Shown here: piece after piece, positions 39,232 to 47,389 of the stretch
Layout of the letters: every line of letters begins with the position of its first letter
Numbering within the stretch: position 1 is the stretch's first letter
Notes under the pieces: model-generated
Seen by the model: the letters and a program-made list of their open reading frames with translations, nothing else
Database searches by the model: none
What the model was told of the DNA's origin: nothing
IMG/VR virus record: IMGVR_UViG_3300025687_000026
Coordinates: 1-64,000 of that record
DNA from: a virus
Strand: one strand, 5' to 3'
DNA: 64,000 bases
Translations under genes and position numbers: made by a program

Positions 39232-39509
39232 AAGTCAGAGTGGAGTTCGCTAAGCCCGGAGGCACAAGTGACATTGTCGAGGGAGAGTTTGTTCTACCTG
39301 ACGGTCCCTTCTCATCTTTCATGGCTGTTGACACAGGCGAAGGTCATGTCCTGTTTCCGTGGGATGCCGTCGCTCGCATTGATGTTGTGCTTGAGGAGCA
39401 ATACTTCGCTGACCTTGATGTCGTCGCTCAGAGCAAGGAGATGGCCCTGACCAACTTTGCTCGTGAATACAAGCGCATGACCAACTCACCGGGGGGTCAC
39501 TTCGGATGA
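39228..39509 (+). CDS. Unknown small protein
   Basis: 93 residues from the ATG that overlaps the MazG-like stop. Beta-rich N-terminus (VEGEFVLPDGPFSSFMAVDT) and helical C-terminus. Ends GGHFG, with GGGGGTC serving as SD for the nuclease-like gene. Confidence 0.6.
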   Translation: MKVRVEFAKPGGTSDIVEGEFVLPDGPFSSFMAVDTGEGHVLFPWDAVARIDVVLEEQYFADLDVVAQSKEMALTNFAREYKRMTNSPGGHFG

Positions 39510-40057
39510 GCGTCATGGTTGAAACCATCAACGGAGCGGTCACCATCAACTTGACCGACTCACAAGTGGAGTGGTGTCGTGAACACGCTCAAAAAACCAA
39601 GGAGCATCACGACAACACTGGGACTGGTGTCTACAGCCACAACCGCCTTTTCGGTGCTATCGTTGGTGCCCGTTGTGAAATTGCCGCTGAAGTCTATCTC
39701 ACTCGCCTCTATCAATCAATGAAGACGAATTACCGTGGCGACATTGAGAACCCTGACATTGAACTGAAAGAAAAACCGGTCGAAGTCAAGGGACTTCGGG
39801 GTGAAGATTGGGACAAACTCAAACGCATGGTGCCTCCAAAGCAACTTGAGAAGTATGTCAACAGCGATAGTATTCTACTGTGGCTCACGACCGAGTCAGG
39901 CAATAGAGTCATTATTCGTGGTTGGAACTTCGCCGCCGATGTTGCTTCAAAGGGTGAAAAAGTCAAGACCATCTGCGACAATGTGTGGTTGAAGGACGAT
40001 AACGACATGCGTTCCCTTGACACTCTCGCAGGAGCACTACGAGGTGATTGGAAGTGA
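39506..40057 (+). CDS. Putative PD-(D/E)XK nuclease
   Basis: 183 residues. ARCEIAAEVYL (helix with Glu), then ENPDIELKEKPVEVKGLRG gives a PD-x(9-12)-ExK-like core (PDIEL...VEVK). A positively charged helix and Trp/Asn-rich C-terminus follow. This is consistent with a small endonuclease in a replication module; alternatives include a Holliday-junction resolvase. Motif-level evidence only. Confidence 0.55.
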   Translation: MSVMVETINGAVTINLTDSQVEWCREHAQKTKEHHDNTGTGVYSHNRLFGAIVGARCEIAAEVYLTRLYQSMKTNYRGDIENPDIELKEKPVEVKGLRGEDWDKLKRMVPPKQLEKYVNSDSILLWLTTESGNRVIIRGWNFAADVASKGEKVKTICDNVWLKDDNDMRSLDTLAGALRGDWK

Positions 40058-41031
40058 GATGGAATCCCAACCCCGAAGGGGGCAATAACGAGCGTGACAC
40101 TTACGAGCACGAAGACCTCCTCAAATCCTACGAGAAGAGCACTTACGCTTGGGACCCCGACATGAAGGACAAGATTCTCCGAGTCACCAAGTCATCGGTC
40201 GGCACCTTCGATTGGTGCCCTCAGCAGTATTACTTCCAGCAGATTCTCGGCCTGCGTGGCGAGGAGCAGGATTATCACATCCGTGGGTCCAATGTCCACG
40301 ACGCTGTCGAATACTGGTGGAAGGCCATGGAAGATGTCGTAGAGGATGTCTACGACCTCATCGAGAAGGGCGACAAGGACACCGCCCTGAGCCTCTGCAT
40401 CGACACACTCCCTACACCTCCTGAGCCATACATCTACGGGGAGCCTGAGCAACTACGACTCTATGTCAAGTGGGCGTTTCAACGGCTGTGCAACTGCGAG
40501 CGTGATGAAATCAAGGACTGGTTCCCCGTGGGTAACGAGACGGAAGTGCATGCTACTCGCATCGTTGTAGCGAGCGACGGAACCGAGGTGCCGATTCACA
40601 TGAAAGGCTACATCGACCGGATGTTCATGGACGATGACCGCATGGGTATCATTCTCATGGAACTGAAGACCGGCAAGTGGAGCAAATACAAGCCTGCTCA
40701 GATGCGTTCTGAGATGCAGTTCTACCGTATGATGTTAGAACACAGCCCGCACATGGAGTTCCTCCCCGTTGTCGGATGGGGCTGGGCTTTTCCCGGCGGC
40801 GGTATCAATGGTGGCGATGGTCCTGTGTGGGACTACGAGCCCGTGAACGGGCCGGGTGGCCGTTACGCACCCAAAACCGTCGAGAAGCGCATCAAGGCGC
40901 TCGTCGACGCTCACCTTAAGCGAGACTTCCCTGCTGACAAGAACGAGAGCAAGTGCAGTTACTGTGACTTCATGGAGCGCTGCCCGGCTTGGATGGGGGA
41001 TTACAAAATAGGAGATGATATACATGATTAA
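40054..41031 (+). CDS. Cas4/RecB-like PD-(D/E)XK exonuclease with Fe-S cluster
   Basis: 325 residues from a GTG that overlaps the previous stop (GTGA). His in RGSNVHDAVE, D188 in GYIDRMF, E203 and K205 in MELKTGK, and Q-x-x-FYRM supply the nuclease core plus QxxxY. C55 (FDWCPQQYYFQ) and C301, C304, C310 (CSYCDFMERC) form the 4Fe-4S site of the Cas4/AddB type. Processes DNA ends, probably for recombination. No CRISPR genes lie nearby, so an adaptation role is unlikely. Confidence 0.9.
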   Translation: MRWNPNPEGGNNERDTYEHEDLLKSYEKSTYAWDPDMKDKILRVTKSSVGTFDWCPQQYYFQQILGLRGEEQDYHIRGSNVHDAVEYWWKAMEDVVEDVYDLIEKGDKDTALSLCIDTLPTPPEPYIYGEPEQLRLYVKWAFQRLCNCERDEIKDWFPVGNETEVHATRIVVASDGTEVPIHMKGYIDRMFMDDDRMGIILMELKTGKWSKYKPAQMRSEMQFYRMMLEHSPHMEFLPVVGWGWAFPGGGINGGDGPVWDYEPVNGPGGRYAPKTVEKRIKALVDAHLKRDFPADKNESKCSYCDFMERCPAWMGDYKIGDDIHD

Positions 41032-41347
41032 TAGGGAAACCTTGAGAATACAGATGAATGAATTGGAAGAACTGCTGCGTGAGCGACGGCCGCATGACGG
41101 CTTCACGCTGCGCATTGGGTTGCCGAAGAACGGGAAGTTCCTTCTCGTTGGCTCCCACGCCATGAGGCAGACCACGCTTGATGAGTTCGGTGACTTGGGT
41201 GAAGAAATCCCTCTACCACCACCGGCAAAGAACTACGAGTTCCACCTCACGGTGCACCCGCAAGCCTTGGATTCTGAGTGCTTGCGTGACACGCTGGAGC
41301 ACATCTTGGCGCTTATCAAGACCAATTATCCGAGACAAGACTGGTGA
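41024..41347 (+). CDS. Unknown protein
   Basis: 107 residues from the ATG about 10 nt after AGGAGA; an ATG at 41015 would overlap that SD. N-terminal helix LRIQMNELEELLRERRP, then beta strands FTLRIGLPKNGKFLLVG and FHLTVHPQALDS. No family recognised. Confidence 0.6.
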   Translation: MINRETLRIQMNELEELLRERRPHDGFTLRIGLPKNGKFLLVGSHAMRQTTLDEFGDLGEEIPLPPPAKNYEFHLTVHPQALDSECLRDTLEHILALIKTNYPRQDW

Positions 41348-41351
41348 GCCC

Positions 41352-42458
41352 ATGGGCTTCATTCGCTTGGACTTCCCACGGGAAGTGCTGGAGATTGGCT
41401 CCAACGGGATGCAGGGTGGACGATTCATCGTTCGTTCATGGGATGAGTTGGAACGATACTGGAAGGGCAAGAACGGTAGCGGTAACGCCTACTTTACGGC
41501 CTACGGCTATCGTGCTACCAAGCCGCCTCGCAACCATCGAGTCGACTACGACACGCCAGTCATCCATCACTTCATCATGGACTTTGACTGCAAGGACTTC
41601 AAACAGCGTGGCGCTGAGGTCCCGTTCTCCTACATGCACGAGCAGGTTAAAAGGCTACATCGTTTCCTGCTGAGTGAAGACATTCGCCACTTCGTGTGGT
41701 TCAGCGGCGGTGGATTCCACCTGTGGGTGCCCCTCTCTGAAACCTACATGCCGACCTCTCCTCAAGAAGTCCGCCGCATCAAAGAGGGTGGTCGCAACCT
41801 GATGTCTTACTGGCATCGCAAGTTGGACCTCGGATGTAACGACCCTGCTGTCGCTTTCGACACGAGCGGCATGATTCGCATTCCCAACTCCTACAACGCA
41901 CGCCGTGGTTGTTGGAGTATTCCCCTCTTGAGCAAGGAGATTCTTGAACTGGACCACGACGGTCTGATGGAACTCGCTCAAGACCCTCGCCCCGGTTACA
42001 TCGAGCACGGTAGCAAGGGCGCTGAAATCACCTTGCCCGAGCGCAAGAACTTCTTCAAGCGTAAGGTTGAGCGAGTAGAGCACCTGCCCGATGTCACGCT
42101 TGACGACATCGTCGTGCTCCCCTGTCTCTCCCCCGCTCTTGGAGTCGGTAACCCAACACACCGTCACCGTCTGCACCTCGCTTCTTACCTTGCAGCACGC
42201 ATGCGCTGGTTCTTCCGACCTGAGGCTGTCAGCAACGAAGACCGTGCGGAGCATGTTCAACGCCTGTGTGAAATTATCGAGAAGCAGGGCTGGGTAGACT
42301 TCAAGGAAGACATGACAAAAATGCAAGTCGAAAGCATCATTTACGGCGGCGAAGGCAAGTGTGGATTGGACGCACCCCGCTGCTCCACCATCGAACGAGA
42401 TGGTTTCTGCGTGGGCCGATGTCGTTACTACGATGGGAGTATCATGGAGGAAGTGTGA
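41352..42458 (+). CDS. Archaeo-eukaryotic primase with PriL-like Fe-S C-terminus
   Basis: 368 residues from ATG 41352, 4 nt after the preceding stop; the open frame extends upstream but overlaps that gene. PriS-like core: catalytic IMDFDCKDF (D77, D79), FSGGGFHLWV (118-127; the SGxGxH motif with H123), and RIPNSYNARRGCW. The C-terminal about 100 residues resemble PriL-CTD: a helical region (HRLHLASYLAARMRWFFR), then C337, C344, C353, C357, which could bind a 4Fe-4S cluster. Thus both primase subunits' essentials seem fused in one chain. Confidence 0.85.
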   Translation: MGFIRLDFPREVLEIGSNGMQGGRFIVRSWDELERYWKGKNGSGNAYFTAYGYRATKPPRNHRVDYDTPVIHHFIMDFDCKDFKQRGAEVPFSYMHEQVKRLHRFLLSEDIRHFVWFSGGGFHLWVPLSETYMPTSPQEVRRIKEGGRNLMSYWHRKLDLGCNDPAVAFDTSGMIRIPNSYNARRGCWSIPLLSKEILELDHDGLMELAQDPRPGYIEHGSKGAEITLPERKNFFKRKVERVEHLPDVTLDDIVVLPCLSPALGVGNPTHRHRLHLASYLAARMRWFFRPEAVSNEDRAEHVQRLCEIIEKQGWVDFKEDMTKMQVESIIYGGEGKCGLDAPRCSTIERDGFCVGRCRYYDGSIMEEV

Positions 42459-42856
42459 TGAAGAGGACAGTAGGTTCATCGAGGAGGACTCGCTACAAGA
42501 ATCGCCTGATTCAATTGCTGGACATGGTTGACAGACCACTCTCCCACCACGAGATTATTGACTATACAGTTCAATGGAAACACGGCATTTCAACCGTTGT
42601 CCTGAGCAACATCCTCAGTAAAGACGAGGCCTTTGAAATCTTCGGGAAGGTGAAGTCAGCCAAAACCGTAGGAAGCAGCGACTGCTGGGATGTCAATACA
42701 TACATCCTCAGTCCAATTGGAGTTGAACTGGCTGCTTCTCTACCCACCGCCACACCGTGTAAGGGCTGCAACCAAACTATCATCTTCACAAATGAGAAGC
42801 GTCCGTGCAGCGCTTGCTACATAAAAAAGAAAGAGGAGGAAAGGAACAATGCCTAA
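42458..42856 (+). CDS. Winged-helix plus zinc-ribbon protein
   Basis: 132 residues. RYKNRLIQLLDMVDRPLSHH...ISTVVLSNILSKD is a wHTH-like pattern; the C-terminal CKGCNQTIIFTNEKRPCSAC is a clear zinc ribbon followed by a Lys/Glu tail. Likely a DNA- or RNA polymerase-binding regulator. Start overlaps the primase stop by one base. Confidence 0.65.
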   Translation: MKRTVGSSRRTRYKNRLIQLLDMVDRPLSHHEIIDYTVQWKHGISTVVLSNILSKDEAFEIFGKVKSAKTVGSSDCWDVNTYILSPIGVELAASLPTATPCKGCNQTIIFTNEKRPCSACYIKKKEEERNNA

Positions 42857-43547
42857 GCCCGACCTCATCATTGACAGCAACGAGCGAGGACCGCTCTGCG
42901 ACTCCATTCTGCGTAAGGCGCAGAAGTCAGGGTTGGCCGTCGTCCGTCAGTCTCTCGTGGTAGGTGATTACTTACTCGGCGCAGCGTGCGTTGAAGCCAA
43001 GAGCATCGGCGACCTGTTTCAGTCCAGCCATTCAGGTCACCTATGGCGACAACTGGAGAACATGGACGCCAACTACGAACGCTTCTTCCTGCTTGTGCAC
43101 GGGAGCGTAGCGAAGCATGTCGCCATGGGCAGCAAGAACGGTAAGCGCCTGACGCACAGTCGAGTGCAGAGTGAACTCACCGGCACCATCGCTCGCATCA
43201 TGGCTGACTTTGACTGTCAGGTGTTCTACACGCCCAATGTCAGCGAGGCTGCGCTGTTTGTCGTTAAACTCCATGACAAGTTGCACAAGCCAGCCAGCAG
43301 CCACGGAGCGAAAGCCGTGCGTCGAGTATCAACCAATGATGTCAGGAAGGATGTCTTGCTCGCTATCCCCGGCATCGGACCCGACCTTGTCGACCGCCTC
43401 CTTGAGAAGTGTGGGAACATTGAGGAGATGATGTTCCCCGAGGCACTGAAGCAAGTCAAGGGGCTCGGTGAGCAGCGACGCAAGATGATTCTTGATGTTC
43501 TCACCAGTGAAGACCCGGTGCACATTCAACGCACTGTCCGACGGTAG
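42849..43547 (+). CDS. ERCC4/XPF-type nuclease with tandem HhH
   Basis: 232 residues. DSNERGP near the N-terminus, LVVGDYLLG, and VEAKSIGDL (E49, K51, D55) form an ERCC4 nuclease core in which the usual ERK(xxxD) is EAK. Two helix-hairpin-helix units follow: AIPGIGPDLVDRLLEKCG and VKGLGEQRRKMILDVL. Cleaves branched DNA such as flaps or forks, or processes recombination intermediates. The lost Arg may change activity. SD GAGGAGGAAAGG directly upstream. Confidence 0.88.
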   Translation: MPKPDLIIDSNERGPLCDSILRKAQKSGLAVVRQSLVVGDYLLGAACVEAKSIGDLFQSSHSGHLWRQLENMDANYERFFLLVHGSVAKHVAMGSKNGKRLTHSRVQSELTGTIARIMADFDCQVFYTPNVSEAALFVVKLHDKLHKPASSHGAKAVRRVSTNDVRKDVLLAIPGIGPDLVDRLLEKCGNIEEMMFPEALKQVKGLGEQRRKMILDVLTSEDPVHIQRTVRR

Positions 43548-43634
43548 GTTATAATGCAGCATCATATTTGTCAAATGTCTCGGTTGTCTTGCCTTTCGTA
43601 TAGTTTAAGTAGAGGTAGTTGGTGAGGTAGAATT
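43548..43634 (+). promoter_or_regulatory. Promoter region before the helicase-like operon
   Basis: 87 nt gap with TATAGTTTAAGTAG at 43599-43612. The TTTAA centre is about 32 nt before the ATG at 43635, and GGTGAGGTAG lies between. This fits an archaeal TATA box with short leader. Sequence differs from the 23-nt element. Confidence 0.45.
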
Positions 43635-45041
43635 ATGCGACGAGCCGTGGATTATCAAGCAGTGAAAAAGTTCGACTTCTTCCGAGGGTATGTAGACCAG
43701 TTTGGGGAAGTCAGTATTGACAACGACATCCCAGCCATGCTGTCTTTCTTTTTCATTCAAGGGCAGGTGGCTGCACCCTATGTGCGCATCCCGTGGGGTA
43801 ACACTCACCTTGACCCCCGTGTTCACTGCTTTTGGATTCAACCCTCAAGGACGGGCAAGTCCATCGCTTGGGAGTTTGTCGGGGATGTCCTGAAAGATTG
43901 TGACATCGCCTACGACGCATACACCAGTGGTTCGGACGCCGGGCTCATCGGTGGTGTGACCACTGAAACAGTCGTCAACGACGAGGGTAAGAAAGAGCAG
44001 ATTACTGTGCAGACCGACGGCATGCTCGGTGGACGCAAGGCTCTCAACTTTGACGAGGGGTCCATCATCCTCAACCCCGGTAAGCACAGCCAAGAGACGG
44101 TGCTTTACCTGCAGTCCGCCTGTAACCCCATCGGGAGCAACAGCAACATCCTCGTGAAGCACCTGAGTGGTCGCCGTATCGAAACGGAGTCGCTGGCCTC
44201 GCTGTGGATTACCACCTACCCGCCCAAGGGCGTGAAGGAGTATGTGCTGACCAAGGGTATCTTCCAGCGTGTGTTGCTTTACTGGTCCCATTGGGACATG
44301 GACCGTCGCCAACAGGTTTCACAGATTCGGATGAACCGGGCTTTCACGCAGGGTGAGGACACCGTTGTTTCTTACAAGGACATCGTCGATTACTTCCGAG
44401 GGCTTGAGACTCGCCTCCGCTACCGTGTGCTTGACCTAACGGGGACCACGAAGAATGAGTGGGACAACTGCACTCGTGAGGAGCAGGAGGACCTCGTTCA
44501 GTCCTGCATGCACGAGATGTTCACGGCTGATGAGTCGTTTTACGCAGCGTCCTACGATGTCGTGGATGACTTCTACAGTCTACTCAAAGACTTGAACTTC
44601 GCCATCGCCGATGTCGTCGCATCCTTTGTTCCCGCCATGGAGAACTACTCTGTCATCCTCGCCACGCACCTCGCCATGATGGATGAGTCGTGGGTCATCA
44701 CGGGTGAGCACCTTGACATGGCGAAAGACATCCTCTACGACTTGTTCAAGAACCTCATTCAGTGGCTTGAGGGTGAGGTCGAAGTCGGTGCAAAGAAGGT
44801 TGAGAAGGAGCAGCACAAGAAGGACTGGATGGCTGCGTTCAACTCTGTCTCCGCTGTTGAACTTGACAAGCGTGGCGACGGCTGGCGTAAGAAGTCAGCA
44901 GTCATCCAGCAATACTGCACCAACCTCCACATCACCCGAGCCACTGGTTTCAAGAAGTTCAACGACTGGGCAGCACACATGTTCAACGCAGCAAAGGATG
45001 GGGCGACCGTCTACCTCCGCTTGAAGGAGGCCGAGGCATGA
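43635..45041 (+). CDS. P-loop replicative helicase-like ATPase
   Basis: 468 residues. FWIQPSRTGKS (about 66-76) is a Walker A variant, ALNFDEGSII gives Walker B with D139 and E140, NPIGSNSNILVKHLSGRRIE follows as a sensor-like region, and ITTYPPKGVKEYV...FQRVLLYW may hold an Arg finger. The arrangement suggests an MCM- or D5/DUF3987-like hexameric helicase. A C-terminal winged-helix-like region (IQQYCTNLHITRATGFKKF) may bind DNA. First gene of an operon with the exonuclease and chaperonin. Confidence 0.65.
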   Translation: MRRAVDYQAVKKFDFFRGYVDQFGEVSIDNDIPAMLSFFFIQGQVAAPYVRIPWGNTHLDPRVHCFWIQPSRTGKSIAWEFVGDVLKDCDIAYDAYTSGSDAGLIGGVTTETVVNDEGKKEQITVQTDGMLGGRKALNFDEGSIILNPGKHSQETVLYLQSACNPIGSNSNILVKHLSGRRIETESLASLWITTYPPKGVKEYVLTKGIFQRVLLYWSHWDMDRRQQVSQIRMNRAFTQGEDTVVSYKDIVDYFRGLETRLRYRVLDLTGTTKNEWDNCTREEQEDLVQSCMHEMFTADESFYAASYDVVDDFYSLLKDLNFAIADVVASFVPAMENYSVILATHLAMMDESWVITGEHLDMAKDILYDLFKNLIQWLEGEVEVGAKKVEKEQHKKDWMAAFNSVSAVELDKRGDGWRKKSAVIQQYCTNLHITRATGFKKFNDWAAHMFNAAKDGATVYLRLKEAEA

Positions 45042-45646
45042 CTGAAATAATGGCCCTTGACATCGAGACGGGTAACTACTCGTATGAGATTGGAGGTTGG
45101 GACAAGCACGCCTTGTTCGAGCCTACCGTTGTCGCTACATGGGACGGAGCCAACGGCGATGTCTTCAGCAAACAGAGCATTGACATGGCTACCGCCAAGG
45201 TGCACGACCTTCACCCACGCACGCTGGGCGACCACCTGCAAAAGCACATTGACGCTGGAGGCGTCGTGCTCGGTCACAACATCAAGAAGTTCGACCTCCC
45301 AGTGCTCAACGCAGCACTGGACTGCTGGACAGCAGGCGACCTGATGAGCAAGTCTGAGAGTGTCATTGACACCAAACTACTCGTCAGCAAGGCCGCTGGC
45401 GGCAAGGACATCGCTACCAGCCTTGAGATGCTGGCCCGTAACACACTGGACATCGGTAAGAGCATGACAAGTGCCGATGCCCCTGAAGCATGGCGAGCAG
45501 GCCGCTACCTTGAGGTGGCTGAATACTGCTTGAAAGACGCTCAATTGACCTACGACCTCTACCAACACGGTCGTGAGAATGGAGTGGTGAAAAGCCGCTC
45601 GTTGGAGGACGGGTCAATTGTTGAAATTGAGGTGAACTGGGAATGA
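45038..45646 (+). CDS. DEDD-family 3'-5' exonuclease
   Basis: 202 residues. Exo I ALDIETGNY (D8, E10), Exo II GHNIKKFDLPVLN (Asp near 86), Exo III YCLKDAQLTYDLY (Y163, D167): the DEDDy set. Likely proofreading or nucleic-acid trimming; separate from the polymerase's own exonuclease domain. ATGA overlaps on both sides. Confidence 0.85.
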   Translation: MTEIMALDIETGNYSYEIGGWDKHALFEPTVVATWDGANGDVFSKQSIDMATAKVHDLHPRTLGDHLQKHIDAGGVVLGHNIKKFDLPVLNAALDCWTAGDLMSKSESVIDTKLLVSKAAGGKDIATSLEMLARNTLDIGKSMTSADAPEAWRAGRYLEVAEYCLKDAQLTYDLYQHGRENGVVKSRSLEDGSIVEIEVNWE

Positions 45647-47118
45647 CTGAAAACAAAAATCACAACGCACAACGACTGAACATCGAGGCTGTCAAGCGCA
45701 TCGTCGGCACTGTCCGCACCACGCTTGGTCCGATGGGTATGGACAAAATGATGGTTGACGGTGGCGGAAATGTCATCGTCACCAACGACGGAGCAACCAT
45801 TCTCCGTGAATTGGATAGCGCCCACCCTGCGGCGAAGATGATTGTCGAGGTGTCCAAGGTCCAAGAAACGAACTGCTACGACGGAACCACCAGCAGCGTG
45901 GTGCTCGCAGGTCAACTGCTAAGCAACGCCGAGGGTCTATTCGACAAGGGCCTTCACCCCAATGTCGTCAACAAGGGTTACACCAAGGCTCAGGCGATGG
46001 TGCTTGAAGAACTTCCGAAACTCTCAGTTGATGGTGAGCGCTCACTGCAAGCCATCGCACGCACAGCCATCACAGGAAAGTCATTGGAAGCATCCGAAGA
46101 CCGCGTTGCTCAACTCTGCGTCGACACCATCCGTGCTGTCGGCGATGCTTCCGATGTCCGTGTGCTCGCTGCGCCCGGTGGCTCGCTCAATGACTCCTAT
46201 CTTTTCGAGGGCGTCGTGGTCAACAAGGACTTCGTTACGGCTGATGGTGACTTCGAGAACGCCGTTACGCCCATCCTGCTGGTCAACAGTGGGCTGGAGG
46301 AGCAGAAGCAAGACGGGAATGTGCAAGTGCAGGTGGACGCTTCGTCCTACAGCACGCTGAAGAATGCAGGGCGTGAGGAACTGCTGGAAGCAGCCAAGCA
46401 TATCGAAGCCTCAGGTGCCCGAGTCGTCTTCGTTCGCGACGGGGTGCACGATACGGTCGTGCAATATCTACACAAGCGTGGTGTCTTTGTCTGCCGCCGT
46501 GTGCCCCCGAGCACCATGAAGCGTCTCTGCAACGAGTTCGGTGTCAACGCTTACCACACGCCCGAGAGCGACATGGAATTGTGCGAGGCTCTCATCGACC
46601 GTCGCCGCTACAACGATGTCGACTACCTCTTCGTCAGCAACAACCTCGCCTCAAGCGAGGCTACACTGGTGCTGTTTGGCGCAACGCAGTCGACGCTGGA
46701 CGAGGTTCAGCGTGGCTTTGACGACGCATTGGGCGTCGTGTCCCTCGTGGCCAACGGCGACAGCGTCTGCTACGGTGGAGGTGCAACTTACCTCGCACTG
46801 GCCTCTTGCTTGAGGAGCCGTGCTGCTGAGGTGGGTGGTCGTGCTCAGATGGCGATTGAAGCCTACGCTGACGCACTGGAGGCTATCCCCGGCACCATCG
46901 CTGAAAACGCTGGTCATGATGCACTGGACACTGTGCTCGCTATGCGCCACGCTGGACTGCCCTTCGGGCCCAATGTGGAGACTGGCGGTATCATGGACAT
47001 GGGTGAGTCTCAGGTCTTTGAACCGATGTCGCTCATCCGCAGCGCTATCACGAGCGCTACTGAGGTCACGACAGCCATCCTACGCATCGACGACATCATT
47101 GGTCGGCGTGGTGAGTAA
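45643..47118 (+). CDS. thsA: Group II chaperonin (thermosome subunit)
   Basis: 491 residues against about 540 for cellular thermosomes. Equatorial motifs RTTLGPMGMDKM, NDGATIL, and YDGTTSSVVLAGQLL (ATP-hydrolysis D80; the usual GDGTT Gly is Tyr); C-terminal GGGATYLALASCL and GLPFGPNVETGGIMDM. The apical region is diverged and shorter. Virus-encoded thermosomes are a hallmark of magroviruses and would fold viral proteins such as the giant tail protein or mix with host rings. The shortening is spread over the N-terminus and apical part. Confidence 0.95.
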   Translation: MTENKNHNAQRLNIEAVKRIVGTVRTTLGPMGMDKMMVDGGGNVIVTNDGATILRELDSAHPAAKMIVEVSKVQETNCYDGTTSSVVLAGQLLSNAEGLFDKGLHPNVVNKGYTKAQAMVLEELPKLSVDGERSLQAIARTAITGKSLEASEDRVAQLCVDTIRAVGDASDVRVLAAPGGSLNDSYLFEGVVVNKDFVTADGDFENAVTPILLVNSGLEEQKQDGNVQVQVDASSYSTLKNAGREELLEAAKHIEASGARVVFVRDGVHDTVVQYLHKRGVFVCRRVPPSTMKRLCNEFGVNAYHTPESDMELCEALIDRRRYNDVDYLFVSNNLASSEATLVLFGATQSTLDEVQRGFDDALGVVSLVANGDSVCYGGGATYLALASCLRSRAAEVGGRAQMAIEAYADALEAIPGTIAENAGHDALDTVLAMRHAGLPFGPNVETGGIMDMGESQVFEPMSLIRSAITSATEVTTAILRIDDIIGRRGE

Positions 47119-47214
47119 GTGGCTACTTGCATCGCATGTCAGCGCTCTTGCCTACAAATACATCTTGTAGATGGCGAGTGGTGCCTTGATTGCTGGGAGA
47201 GCGAGGAAGAATAA
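47119..47214 (+). CDS. 31-residue zinc-knuckle peptide
   Basis: GTG start directly after the thermosome stop: MATCIACQRSC, then WCLDCWESEEE. CxxC...CxxC suggests one zinc site. The stop overlaps the next ATG (TAATG). Confidence 0.5.
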   Translation: MATCIACQRSCLQIHLVDGEWCLDCWESEEE

Positions 47215-47381
47215 TGGGTCGGCTGCTTGACAAGATGAAAGTCAAGTGCCGTCGCTGCGAGCACGAGCACATCCCTCGTCGTCTGCAAGCCCGGTTTCTT
47301 GACGGTGACAAAGAGCGGGTCAGCCTGTGGTGCTGTAGGGCCTGCGGTCACCTATGGGTTGACAGTGCCTTCAAGCATTAA
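47214..47381 (+). CDS. 55-residue zinc-ribbon protein
   Basis: MGRLLDKMKVKCRRCEHEHI, then a basic loop and CCRACGHLWVD: a rubredoxin-like or ribbon fold with CRRC and CRAC. Last gene of the rightward unit, ending 8 nt before the stop of the convergent tail-fibre gene. Start chosen at the ATG overlapping the previous stop. Confidence 0.6.
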   Translation: MGRLLDKMKVKCRRCEHEHIPRRLQARFLDGDKERVSLWCCRACGHLWVDSAFKH

Positions 47382-47389
47382 CTATCACA

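Noticed and set aside
40054-41031. Cas4-like gene as sign of a CRISPR adaptation module
   Set aside because: No Cas1, Cas2 or array is present; Cas4-like nucleases are common in archaeal virus replication modules.
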